The notes below the pieces were generated by a model. It did not search any database. It saw only the letters and a list, made by a program, of their open reading frames with translations, and was not told the DNA's origin. Both the position numbers and the translations under genes were made by a program. Below, piece by piece: positions 27,201-35,964 of a DNA stretch of 64,000 nt; the stretch's first letter is position 1; each line of letters opens with the position of its first letter. Origin of the DNA: Akebia trifoliata (taxonomy: Eukaryota; Streptophyta; Magnoliopsida; Ranunculales; Lardizabalaceae); NCBI GenBank assembly GCA_017979445.1, contig JADQWC010000158.1:48758-112757 (forward strand), in the 5' to 3' direction.

Positions 27201-29109
27201 GGGGTCAAATTTACAGGCATCTACAAATCATGACCCATATGTAAAGATAAAAATCTAGGGCACAAATCAAGATGATTCAAGGGCATAATTCTTGTGCAGA
27301 TTATCTTCCCACATAAATGGAGTCAAAGTGTCCCATAATGAGATAACTTTTCATCTAGTTTTGATAGTTAAGGCTGATTTTTTGGGGAGATCTTCCTTGC
27401 TAAAAAACGGTCTAGGCACATCTTCATGTGGTCCCTACACACATACGTACAAAGTTGTAAGAATATATCACTATCCCCAAATTTTACAGATGAGGCTTGA
27501 CGATGATAATATATGCCTTTGAATATATGAGTTCGTGTGGATGACCATATAAATAACCACTATATATAGGGAAAACGTTGCATGGACCAAGGGACCACGT
27601 AGAGCATAGACCAAGGGGCTATGTAGAGCATGGACCCAGATCCACATTTGGGCCACGTGGACTGCCACATTGGTCCAAATGACAACTCAGCCTCTTGTTT
27701 GTCATCTAGATTGCTCTTGGAAAAAAAAAATCCTCCCACAAAAAGTATTTTTTAGCGTTGGATCTTGAGTTTAAAAATGGACGGTCATTAAAATCCTAGA
27801 TTAAAATTTAAATCCAACTGTGAAAAATCTCCTTTTTCAATTCTGTTTTTTTTAGAGTTCATAAAATTTTATGCTCTACATCCATGTGGCACCCGATGGT
27901 GTATTTGGGCGCCACGTTGACATGAGATCCATAGAGATGGATGGTCCTTCGGTCCATATAACCGCATCTCATATGTATATATATATATTTGATAAGATTT
28001 GAGAGGGAAGTCAACGCAAAACTAGAAAAAGAGGTGTTAAGAGTCCAATGGCTTTAAAATAAGTAGAATCAAGATCGAGTATGTAGAGTGTAAATTTAGT
28101 ACCAACATGCAAGAATAGGCATGTCTAGTAAAAATTAATGGTCAAAAAATAGCCCAAAGTAAATATTTTCGTTATCCAGAATTTATCATGCATAAGGATG
28201 GAGTGATTAAGGAAGATGATGCCTTTACAGGGAAAAAAAAATTAAGGAAGATGATGCTCATAGAATCGAAGTTAAATGGTTAAAGTGGGGGTGTGTTATG
28301 AAGTGCTATGTGATAGACACATACCAATCAAATTAAAAGAGAACATGTATAAGATGGTAGTAAACCAGCTATGCTTTATAGATTTGAATGTTGGGCGATC
28401 AAGAAGCATCGTGTTAATAAATTGAGCATAGCACATATGAGGACGTAGACACATATAAGTAGGAGTGGAAAGATACAATGCAAAATGAATGTATTGGAAA
28501 AAAAAAGTGGGAAAATCTCCAATAAGAGATAAATTACGAGAAAGTGAACTGAGATGTTTTGTGCATGTTCAACAAAGGCCGATTACAACCCTAGTTGGAA
28601 TAAATATTCAAGTTCAAGGTTCTAAATGAGCGAGAGGAAGACCCAGACATACATGGAGTAAGATAGTGGAAATGGGTATGAATACACGCACCCAGCACAC
28701 ACACAAACAGAGAGTATAATGGATGCAGATATGCAATGGCCAACAAAGAGGAAGAACATCATTTTTTGGTGGTAATAAAGTAATGATGACGAACCATTTC
28801 ACAGCCAATCCTGAAACATCACCAGATGCATCATCAAGCTGGTGCAAGACTATATTTGAAACTTTCATCTCCAGATCGGCATCAGCTTTAAATCCATCTT
28901 TGGACAACTCAATCAGCAAATCAGAAGTAGCCATATATCTGTAATCTTTATCTTTACCAGTCATCTGCAATAAAGCCAATGAGCAATACAAATTTATTAG
29001 CAAGAGATTAAATTAAAAGGAAAAAAATTGAGAATAGAAAGAGAGCTGAATTTCCCAGTGCACAGTTTGTTACCTTTTCCAATATACTGTTGATAGTTAG
29101 ATTTGCCAT
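1720..29109 (-). CDS. CAND1: CAND1, cullin-associated NEDD8-dissociated protein 1 (5' two thirds, 20 exons)
   Basis: CAND1 is an all-helical HEAT-repeat protein. It wraps un-neddylated cullin-RBX1 and exchanges substrate receptors of SCF-type ubiquitin ligases in nucleus and cytosol; in plants it acts in auxin and light responses. Exons read on the minus strand: 29109-29074, 28964-28795, 25956-25746, 22622-22457, 22258-22129, 21669-21555, 21443-21286, 21162-21039, 18755-18705, 18629-18547, 17422-17338, 17260-17159, 17053-16955, 8087-7977, 7894-7811, 7677-7537, 2685-2593, 2463-2342, 2227-2065, 1959-1720. They join in frame to 2484 nt (828 codons) without a stop. The protein starts [12 protein letters not shown] and contains family blocks such as [49 protein letters not shown] and [13 protein letters not shown]. 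The family is about 1220 residues long, so roughly 400 C-terminal residues are missing. All introns are GT-AG except intron 10, which has a GC donor. Introns 13 and 16 carry L1 insertions. Intact exons suggest a functional gene continuing to the left. Confidence 0.95.
2851..5330 (-). mobile_element. L1-type LINE, 5'-truncated, with 19-bp target duplication
   Basis: The same 19 bases, TTCCAGTAGGCAGATATAT, lie at 2832-2850 and 5331-5349. Between them is a minus-strand L1 fragment ending in the A-rich tail TTATCAAAAAAATAT typical of plant L1s. It is 5'-truncated inside the reverse transcriptase just upstream of KAPGPDGF. It sits in CAND1 intron 16, in the same sense as the host gene. Low decay and a clean duplication argue for a fairly recent insertion. 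Confidence 0.92.
3231..5309 (-). pseudogene. L1 ORF2 fragment: reverse transcriptase plus zinc-finger-like tail
   Basis: The protein begins within the RT finger region ([14 protein letters not shown]). It continues through [26 protein letters not shown] and the catalytic [11 protein letters not shown] at about 4555-4585. After a single in-frame TGA (4326-4328) comes the connection and zf-RVT region with an FCFLC motif near 3370-3390, and a frame break follows close to 3330. The endonuclease half is absent because of the 5' truncation. Apart from the one stop and the late break the frame is open for over 1.9 kb. Confidence 0.9.
5435..5592 (+). mobile_element. L1-type LINE 3' end, very short copy
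   Basis: The plus strand reads like the 3' end of a plant L1. It is T-rich and contains CTGTATAAGAGGCTATCTCA, then AATAAATTTAAACTTATC followed by A10. The copy is 5'-truncated to about 150 bp. No clear target duplication was found. Confidence 0.55.
5593..7536. other. CAND1 intron 16, remainder
   Basis: AT-rich intron sequence. It contains a G-run of about 10-18 within GGGAGGGGGGGGGGG at 5994-6010 and a poly-A run near 6340. No gene, RNA or complete mobile element was recognised. Confidence 0.5.
8300..8625 (+). mobile_element. RTE-type LINE 3' remnant
   Basis: Broken plus-strand frames resemble the 3' end of RTE-clade ORFs as seen in the other copies here (27985-28720, 37120-37365). The order of the pieces is the same: an NRT-VEWLK segment, a QGCAYQ-like segment, then an [14 protein letters not shown] stretch with many stops. 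It is old and partial. Confidence 0.45.
8640..9650 (-). mobile_element. Old L1 reverse transcriptase remnant, interrupted
   Basis: Minus-strand pieces in order are [17 protein letters not shown] (near 9520-9570), a [19 protein letters not shown] piece (near 9080-9150) and [19 protein letters not shown] (near 8715-8785). These are consecutive L1 RT blocks with many lesions. A plus-strand L1 3' tail is inserted between the last two (8880-9035). The remnant lies in CAND1 intron 13 beside the younger full-length L1. Confidence 0.75.
8880..9035 (+). mobile_element. L1 3' tail inserted in the older L1 remnant
   Basis: A plus-strand T/G-rich segment ends TTAATAAATATAATTTTATT followed by ATTA10, which resembles an L1 3' terminus with poly-A. 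It separates two adjacent RT blocks of the minus-strand remnant, so it arrived later. Confidence 0.5.
9710..13497 (-). pseudogene. L1 ORF2 (APE endonuclease, reverse transcriptase, zf-RVT), several frameshifts
   Basis: The endonuclease starts at [14 protein letters not shown]. It keeps [22 protein letters not shown] and [11 protein letters not shown], the residues of an AP-type endonuclease. The RT follows with [27 protein letters not shown] and the catalytic [10 protein letters not shown] (11359-11370 codes FADD). The C-terminal zf-RVT region contains [20 protein letters not shown] (a CxxC..H..C pattern). Frame breaks lie near 12910, between 12515 and 12306, near 11540 and between 10811 and 10648. 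The order matches a normal plant L1 ORF2. Confidence 0.88.
14172..16357 (-). pseudogene. L1 ORF1 (DUF4283-type nucleic-acid-binding protein), one frameshift
   Basis: ATG 16357 opens a protein whose first 250 residues resemble the DUF4283 domain of plant L1 ORF1 (conserved RWAFICK and [18 protein letters not shown] blocks). The frame shifts near 15590-15600 and then continues to a stop at 14172. The second part holds a basic and Ser/Gln-rich low-complexity region with repeated GLGS and GLD tracts. No intact CCHC knuckle is visible. ORF1 protein normally coats the LINE RNA. Confidence 0.8.
17742..17945 (-). mobile_element. L1-type LINE 3' fragment
   Basis: Minus-strand sequence resembles the 3' terminal region of the L1 at 9691 (GTGTAAGCTGTATAGAGATT-type phrase, GGTGGTCTTCTCATCC, then TTTATTG before an A-rich end). 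It is about 200 bp long and lies in CAND1 intron 10. No duplication was seen. Confidence 0.5.
18429..18471. repeat. (AT)n microsatellite
   Basis: An uninterrupted AT dinucleotide run of 43 bp in CAND1 intron 10, about 75 bp downstream of the GC donor. Confidence 0.97.
18547..18629 (-). CDS. CAND1: CAND1 exon 10, ending in a GC splice donor
   Basis: The exon encodes [20 protein letters not shown] and ends AAG followed by GCAAGT, a GC donor with otherwise perfect donor consensus. The next exon begins at 17422 after GCAG. Joining them gives the expected Ser-Pro-Arg-Trp-Leu-Leu. No GT donor nearby would keep both the frame and the conserved residues. Confidence 0.85.
19330..20815 (+). mobile_element. 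RTE-type LINE remnant (endonuclease and RT parts)
   Basis: Plus-strand pieces in broken frames match the order of RTE-clade LINEs. First come an [12 protein letters not shown] endonuclease block (near 19640), a [19 protein letters not shown] block (near 19740-19800) and an [10 protein letters not shown] block. Further on, at 20465-20800, come RT blocks ([44 protein letters not shown]). Stops and indels are frequent. It lies in CAND1 intron 8, antisense to the gene. Confidence 0.75.
20246..20275. repeat. (AT)n microsatellite
   Basis: A run of AT repeats of about 30 bp inside the RTE remnant. Confidence 0.95.
21174..21206. repeat. (CA)n microsatellite in CAND1 intron 7
   Basis: A 33-bp CA run only 11 bp upstream (in gene sense) of the exon 8 acceptor. 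On the gene strand it is (TG)n, a potential splicing modulator. Confidence 0.95.
21778..21802. repeat. (AT)n microsatellite
   Basis: A run of AT repeats of about 25 bp in CAND1 intron 5. Confidence 0.95.
23563..23749 (+). mobile_element. tRNA-derived SINE
   Basis: The element has an A-box-like TTGGTGAAATGG (23570-23581) and a B-box-like AGAGTTCAATCCC (23612-23624), the internal pol III promoter of tRNA-related SINEs. An unrelated body of about 120 bp follows, with a short A-rich end (TATAAAAAA). Imperfect flanking repeats containing AAAACATCAAC lie on both sides (23540-23550 and just after 23745) and fit a target duplication. It lies in CAND1 intron 3. Confidence 0.72.
23750..25745. other. 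CAND1 intron 3, remainder
   Basis: AT-rich DNA with pyrimidine-biased stretches on the plus strand at 24060-24450. It looks like old transposon or LTR sequence, but no ends could be fixed. No gene seen. Confidence 0.4.
25957..27570. other. CAND1 intron 2, left part
   Basis: AT-rich intron DNA without recognisable coding or structural signals. Confidence 0.4.
27571..27969. mobile_element. Candidate MITE with inverted ends
   Basis: The left end GTTGCATGGACCAAGGGACC is an imperfect inverted match to the right end, whose reverse complement reads GGTTATATGGACCGAAGGACC minus one end base. An internal direct repeat of about 25 bp (GACCAAGGG...GTAGAGCAT) occurs at the left. AT-rich flanks hide any target duplication. 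The family is not assigned. Confidence 0.35.
27985..28720 (+). mobile_element. RTE-type LINE 3' remnant
   Basis: Broken plus-strand frames follow RTE C-terminal blocks in order: [22 protein letters not shown], [14 protein letters not shown], then a [20 protein letters not shown] block and [16 protein letters not shown]. It lies in CAND1 intron 2 just downstream of exon 2, antisense to the gene. Confidence 0.7.
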
Positions 29110-29187
29110 TTTCAGTGTGAATTTTCAAAAGTGGATTGGTTTCTACTCGATAAACTGAATGGAAATCGTCTTGTTGTATCAGCAAGT
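29110..29187 (-). promoter_or_regulatory. CAND1: CAND1 5' UTR, second exon (inferred)
   Basis: A pyrimidine-rich acceptor (TTTCTCTTCAG) lies just before 29187 on the minus strand. The 78 nt between it and the ATG at 29109 are non-coding. The matching donor is probably GCATT/GTAAGT at 30320, which would make a 5' UTR intron of about 1.1 kb. This is inferred from splice signals only. Confidence 0.5.
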
Positions 29188-30319
29188 CTGAAGAGAAACA
29201 AAAATAAATTTACAATCGTCAAGAAATGATGAATCACTGAACACTTAAGTTAACACACAGTTTGAAAACGCGGAAACTGTAAAACAGTTAGTGACTCATA
29301 ATAAGCTTTTCATACCCTACCAAACATGGAACAAATATATTGTTTCATGCAATAAAATAAGACAAATAGTTGTATTGAATGTTTGGAAAGTAGACAACAG
29401 TTCAATGACCCAAGAAAAATTAAACAGGATGTACATATATGATGATTCTACTTCTAGCCCCTAATGACAGTGCCCATGTGTCATGGTCATGTACATAGAA
29501 TCCCGAGTCCCATGCATAAGGTCATGTGCCAATGTAAATATGTGTGTCAAGAGTCCATGGAAATATGATTTGTGGGAGTCCTTGGTAAATGAGCCACGTT
29601 GTTGGGCAATTGACAATGGGCCTCAATTGACAATTGACAATGTTTCCTAATGATGATGGGGCAAAAGACTTAGCACACACTTTGAAGGAAGGGTGATTCA
29701 GTGCCGAAGCCCAACCTTCACCAAGCATGTCGAGAGCATACATCCAAGCCCACGTGCCAACAACATGGGACTAACTTACGAGTCTCCTGTATCAAGTCCA
29801 TGTATTCCATGTTGCCTTGTAAGTTGCCATCATATTAATAAAATTGCTTACAGGTATCAATATATTGCTATTCCTTTGCTTTGCACGTGTGAGTGTGTTT
29901 GGGTATTTCCAGGCTAGCTTTCAGGTTGAAGCCTTTCAAGCGTCACACGGTTGGCTATCTCAAAGAGCGACACTATGGCGCCTATTGATGCATCAACATT
30001 AATGGGGAAATCTTAACCATCCGAGCAGGAATACAAGCTCATCAACTATCCAGATGATAAATTCTAAATTAAAAGTGAAGACAGAAAGTCGTGACGACCG
30101 ATTAAGAGTTTAAAACCCTAAAAGGGAGAGAGCACACTGAGGTGTCACGACAGACTTCGTTCCATGGGAAAACGAGGATTTTGCAGCAAGACTAACTCAC
30201 TTACGAATAAAAATCAAAAACCACAAACCCTGCTCCTATCACACTGCATTGCGAGCATAAATCGCCACATGAGAGATAGAGCATCAAAGCGAATTAAGAA
30301 CGATGAAAAAGTAACTTAC
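29188..30319 (-). other. Probable CAND1 5' UTR intron with repeat-like DNA
   Basis: This stretch lies between the inferred UTR acceptor and donor. The part from about 29440 to 29990 has the look of LTR or other retroelement DNA, including a plus-strand AATAAAATTGCTT near 29838. It contains internal short direct repeats (CAATTGACAATG). No LTR pair or target duplication was found, and no gene is seen. Confidence 0.35.
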
Positions 30320-30652
30320 AATGCTTTCGAGCTCTCCAATCCAATCCTCCAATGGGCAGAACAGAACAAAACCTAAACTTTCCCCCTTTCGATTTCCCAC
30401 GAACTCGAGGAGTGACAGAGCGGAGTGTTCGTCGCTGATCGATGTGCTTCGAGCGGGCGTGAGAGATGAGAGGGGAAATTGCAAGGAACCCTCGTAATAA
30501 AGTGGGATGCTTTACAGAAATTGATTTACTGTCTCGCGGTCTATTGTATTAATTAGCTCACGAAACCGTTGCTAGTCTCCTATCCGATGCATTCGATTCG
30601 TTTCACGTGTGATTCATCCAACGGTCGTCGATCTTGGGCCTTTTATGTTAAA
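30320..30652 (-). promoter_or_regulatory. CAND1: CAND1 first UTR exon and promoter region (inferred)
   Basis: On the minus strand the donor at 30320 is preceded by about 160 nt of GC-richer UTR-like sequence. Further upstream comes a pyrimidine-rich patch near 30465 (TTTCCCCTCTCATCTCTCACG minus one end base) and a TTTATTA element near 30500 that could act as a weak TATA. The transcription start is not determined. The hAT-like MITE at 30661 marks the upstream limit of unique sequence. Confidence 0.4.
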
Positions 30653-30660
30653 ACACCTAG

Positions 30661-31260
30661 TAGGGTTGCAACTTGAGCGGGCCAAACCCGAACTCAATGG
30701 GTTAAACCCGAATTTGGGCCAGGCTTAAATCCAATTAGCTAGGGTTCGTGCTGAGTTTTTTTTTTGTTATTTTTATAACCGGGTATCCATCTAGACAGCG
30801 GACCGAGCCCATATCCGGGTTTTCCCCAGTCCACATAACATGGTTCGGTTTGAGTTTGGGAAGAAAAAAGTTGACCGAATCAAATCAAGTTGGGTTCAGG
30901 CATAGACATCGAATTGCCCAAACCCAAACTTGCTTGAACCGGAACTTAATATGGAGTTATAATTTAGACTCATGTTTCAAACTTCAGTTACGCTTGATCA
31001 TTTTTTTAGGACAAGTAACTGTAAATTAATATATCTTTTTTATGCAAGTATCTTTATATAAGTCATTATTATTATTAATTTATCTAGTATTAATAAAGAA
31101 TGAGCCAACCCAACTTGGGTTTGGCTAGGGTTGAGCATTTTATACCCAAGGTCGGGTTGGGCACAGGCATGGGTTGGTGTTTGCTAAGCGTGGGATTGGA
31201 CACAGGTTGATCCACAACACAGTAATTAACTTGTGCACAACCTGCCGAGTTACAACCCTA
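30661..31260. mobile_element. hAT-like MITE
   Basis: The left end reads TAGGGTTGCAACTTG. The right end, reverse-complemented, reads TAGGGTTGTAACTCG. The flanking 8-mers are ACACCTAG (30653-30660) and ACACCAAG (31261-31268), which match at 7 of 8 positions. TAGGG-type termini with 8-bp duplications are the mark of hAT elements. The 600-bp body has no transposase frame and is rich in GGGTT and AACCC words. It sits upstream of the CAND1 promoter. Confidence 0.75.
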
Positions 31261-32642
31261 ACACCAAGCTTCCTTAAAGACGTAGATGATAAAGATTTCA
31301 TTTTACATTTCTCTTTCATATACGACGATGTATCCCCGCCCCATTTGATAGGGTGGACCTCGGTCAGATCTAAGTATATTTGTCACGCCTCAAAATTTAA
31401 CAACACGTCAACTCGAGAACATGACTAGGAGATGCTCAACTTCACCCCAAAACTTGAAACTTGAGCATAAACCTCAAAAATATGCAAGGGGGAGATCTGT
31501 CAACACCTAAAACCTATCGATTTAGATACCATGGTGTGGGACTTCCATGATTCCCAAGATATGGATTGTAAGTCGATGTAACTCAAAGACATTACTACTT
31601 ATAGAAATTCCATTTACTTAACAAAAGAAATAATTAACCATTCTACATGCTAACAAATCATAACACAATAATGTTATCCGAAGCGTAAGTGATACTATCA
31701 TATATAGATGTTCAGTGTCATATCATATCATAATGGTAACAATAAGATCATAAGTAGAGTGTGGGCAGAAATAAGAAACCAAGTACACCCTGAAAGATAA
31801 CATACATATAATCAAAATAAATCCTAACATCTAACAAAAGACATAATGTTAGGGAAAAAAGATTGTAGCAACAGCAGATAGGTAGCTCATCGGGGCACGA
31901 CCTTTAAATTTGTTTCTGGCTCGTAGTACAACCCTGGCTCCTAGTACAACTCCTCCTCAACATACTCCACCTATAAGGTGCCCTCTACAGGAAAACTTGA
32001 AAGGTGAAAAAAATGGTGTGAGTGATAAAGTAGCCCCAACATGTATCGACGAACCCTAAACAGGGTCACCCAGGGTGAGAAAATAACCTAGCTTCTAAGT
32101 TTTGTGTTTTTTAAATTACTATATATGAAATATATTTTATTTATAAAATAACCATAAATCGAGAAATATATCTAATTATATTTAAATGCAATTATCTATT
32201 ATATATCATTTACTAATGGGGAAAATAAATCTCATGATAACCAAATATTTAAAACATTGTAATAATAATCAATTGATTATAGTTCACTAATATTTATATA
32301 ATGACATAATAAATATGCATGCAACATTACATAATAATACATGAGGTAAGGTGTATTTTTAGTGGGTCTAAGTTTGCAGTTAATATCCCTATTAAAATCG
32401 ACATACCTAGCCATGTAGAGTTTCTACCATGTAACGGTGTAGAATGATATTAGGGTCCCATTAATTTATCGACGAGAAATCCTAACATCATTGGCCTTTT
32501 AACGTAGGCCAAGCGTCTTCGTTTGTGATAATTTTTTTATTCTAGCATGCTTATTGTAGACACTCCAATTTGAACAGGTCACCACTCAAAAAAAGGTCTA
32601 CGAAAGTGTATTTTTGAGCCAAAATTTGTCAAAAGAGCCTAA

Positions 32643-33338
32643 GGGTATGTTTGATTGCAGATGGAAAATAGGGTGGAAAATCAATTTCCGTGGAAAATCA
32701 AATTTTCAAGTGTTTGATTGCACATGGAAATGGAAATTCATTTTCCACCCCATTCAAAAAGTCCACTAAATCATGGATTTCACTTTCCCACCTATATGGG
32801 TGGGAAAATGAAATCCACCCATATTTTCCATCCTCAATTCTTCTCTACCACCATCACTACCACCACCACCATTACACTAACCTCGCCGTCGTCACCATCG
32901 CCGTCGCTGTCGGCTCCGTCTCCGACCACCTTCTCTCTCTCTCTCTTCTTCTTTTTCTTCTTCTCCTTCTTATTCATCCCTCACCTCCTTCGCCACCACT
33001 ACCACCACGTTCTCACCCCATCTTCCTCACTTACCTCCGTCCTCGTCATCATCGCCACCGTCGTCGTCGTTGCCGCCATCGTCGTCGCCACCGTCGTCGT
33101 CTCCACCGTCACCACATCCTCCCCCCTCCCTCTTCCTCGTCATCTTTTTCTTCCTCTCCCCTTCCTCTCATCTTCTTCCTCCTTCTCCTCTTCTTTTTTC
33201 TCATATTTTTCCATGATTTTATCTAAATGAAATCAAACAATGGAATTTGATTTTCCAACCCTACCTATTTTCCACAACTAATTTTCCATGAATTTCAAAT
33301 TCCATGGAAAGTGACTTTCCATGCAATCAAACATACCC
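32643..33338. mobile_element. Tourist-like MITE (PIF/Harbinger type), 696 bp
   Basis: Both ends show GGGTATGTTTGATTGCA as an inverted repeat, and TAA flanks both sides (32640-32642 and 33339-33341). This is the 3-bp duplication of PIF/Harbinger elements. Sub-terminal inverted repeats of TGGAAAAT words extend the homology. Long frames inside (Ser/His-rich) come from pyrimidine-rich low complexity and are not genes. Confidence 0.85.
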
Positions 33339-34236
33339 TAAAGGTCTTATTTGGCCCATAGACTCTCAAATACTTTTCATTTTAGTTTTCCAATGCACCA
33401 TGGCATCCTAATTGCATCCACCTTAATTGCATTCATTTCCAAATCCATCACTTCTAAAGCCCAAACCTTATTCAAATCCTATCATAAATCAATTCCTAAC
33501 CTAAGTCTAATCATTAGTTAATCCCTAATCCTTGGCCATTTCTCAACCTAAACCTAGCCACCGTCCTATTATTTTATAGCTAATTCCAACCTAATCTCAA
33601 TCTAATTCTTAAAATTACCCTAATCTAACTTAATCTACTCAAAATCCTGAACCCCAATTCTAAGCTTACCTCCAACATCAAAGCCCTCTTCATTCCAACC
33701 AACCTCATTTCATTCGACAAGTCCTTAAAAATCCATGCTCACAAAAATGGACATATATCACCACCATAATTAACCACCTAAATCCAACTTACCCAACCTC
33801 ATCATTACCTTTAAAAGTTACACAACATATACATCAATCCACATCACATCATTTTCTCCAAATTTTCATCAAGTCATGCCGTTACCCATTCTCCTTAATC
33901 AACTCATCTCACCCACCAAAAGTAAACATATACCCCCACTTTTACCGCATGTCATCATCACAATCTAACTCCCAAAAATCTCATCACCTGCTCATTTACA
34001 TAAACCATTTTTTTAACCAAACACCATACATCTAACTTCACTTCCACTCAACTTAAGGTAGGGGTTGCCCACCCAATTGGATTTTATCTATGGGTTTGGA
34101 TAAAAAACAACCTCACTTACTCCCTTTGTCATATTTACCCCTCCTTAATATCAAAATGCCAAACATTTAATGTCATTTTCCTTCACCTTCAAATGTTGAC
34201 CATTTTAACCTTAAAAGTAGCCCTCAACACCTATAA

Positions 34237-34241
<5 letters not shown>

Positions 34242-34291
<50 letters not shown>
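34242..34291. repeat. (CT)n microsatellite
   Basis: A CT-dinucleotide tract of about 50 bp with one interruption, in the LTR-like region. Confidence 0.95.
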
Positions 34292-35230
34292 AAAAAGTTC
34301 ATGTTTGAACCCTCCCCCTCAAGTCTTATCTCTTTAAATCTCACATACTATCAATCCCCCTTCCTTACTTTAAAAATCCTATAATTACCACTAATCTCCA
34401 CTCTTTCTCACTCATTCTCATATATTTAAAAAGGGATTCAACATAATTCTTCTACTAAGAACCTATGAAGAAAAAGGAAAGAAGAAGTAAAAGCTTCACA
34501 GTAGGTTTTAGAGTATGAGTTTTATTTTGTGTCCTCATATCTCCTTTCTCTATTTTCCTCTTCTATCTTTCCCCCTCCTTTTTTTATTTGGTTTAAAAGG
34601 CCATATGATGTAATGAATACCCTCCCTTACTTCTAGTAGATCGGGCTACGACTCGATCAAAATATAGGAGTTGTAGTCATTTTCAAAAGAAAACCATTTT
34701 AAACATTCAAACACTTTATGCACTTATCACAAAACTTATTTTTGAGGTTAAAGGTAATTGGACTCTCCTCATTCTATGAAAACGAGCTCATAACTAAAAA
34801 GCCAACATTTTACAAAACTTGTGCTTTTAAGGCAAAACATCTGTAAGGTCCCCTCTTTATGAGGTGTTCCTCATGCTCTATAAGCCGATATTAAAGTCCT
34901 TCACAATTGAAGGCACAAAACCTTCATTTATTTGAACCTTTTACTTTCTTTATTTCTCTAAAAAATTACCATGTTTCTAAGGTTATCACCTTTTTGGTGG
35001 AGAGAGATATGTACCTTACACCTTCCCCGATCTCTAATCAAGACCTTATCTGGATCTTAGGTAGATCAATGTCTGAATCCATATGAGAGTCGCTACAACA
35101 TAAAAATCACTTTTCAAAACTAATTTTCGGATGATCATTCACACAATTTTCTAAAAAAGAAGGGTGGCGACTTCAAATCCACATAATGTTGATCTTCGAA
35201 CTCGAAAAACACATAACTACAATAATCATT

Positions 35231-35964
35231 GACTCAATCAATGATGAAGATAATAACCTGTTGCAGTGCAGATAAACAATAATCCAGGAATCAAGATGGT
35301 GTGCAAGAGATTCACTGCTACTTAATCAATTGTAACCATCAACTTCAACAAATCCAATATAATTTGGTCATCCATTCATGGGTCAGCAGTTAATTATAGG
35401 GAAAATTAATTAGTGACCCGACCATTTTGAAATATTCAAACTAGCCATTTTCTTATCTTCTTCACATACTAAGGTTTTCCATGGCGCGATCATTTTCTGT
35501 TACTATGAACGACAAATGCAGAATGATATATCCATTATCGAAGTCAAAAAAAAAAAAAACCAATCTGAATGACATTTACAATGTTGAGTACAACATTTTT
35601 ATTGTCGAGCTCACAACTTTTTATTGTCGAGTTAGACAATTTAAAAAAAAATTTGAATTCAAGCTATTGATGGATATATCTGCCACTATAGTAGATATAT
35701 ATGCACTGTAATAACTCTTGTTATCAAATTCGTCAATTTTTAAAAACTGTGTAAGAGCTCTTATTCCAACTTTTTTTTCTTCTTCTTGATATTGATACAT
35801 AAACCTGTTTGGGTGAAATTTTGATTTCAGCGTATGACAACTCACAGACCTTGCCAATTCACCAAGTTGGCCCCTTCAAGGGCGAACTAATGGTAAACAA
35901 CTCAACACTAAATCTGACGCATTATAGGGAAACACAGGAACTCTCAAAGACTAGACAGCTACTT
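35231..35964. other. Region 3' of the NYN-domain gene
   Basis: AT-rich DNA that should contain the 3' UTR and poly-A site of the NYN gene next to its stop at 35965. No further coding segment is recognised. Confidence 0.4.

Larger units (their letters stand above)
31390..35230 (+). mobile_element. Probable Ty3/gypsy long LTR remnant
   Basis: The right end contains GAGAGTCGCTACAACA, TTTTCGGATGATCA and GGGTGGCGACTTC, phrases typical of the 3' end of long plant gypsy LTRs. A TATA-like ATATATTTAAAAAGGG lies at about 34420. The body is pyrimidine-rich and gene-free, and it holds a Tourist-like MITE (32643-33338) and a (CT)n tract. No second LTR is in view and the left limit is a guess. Confidence 0.4.

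Noticed and set aside
32690..33230. Long overlapping frames rich in Ser, His and Phe
   Set aside because: They come from pyrimidine-rich low-complexity DNA inside a MITE. There are no motifs, and several frames are open at once.
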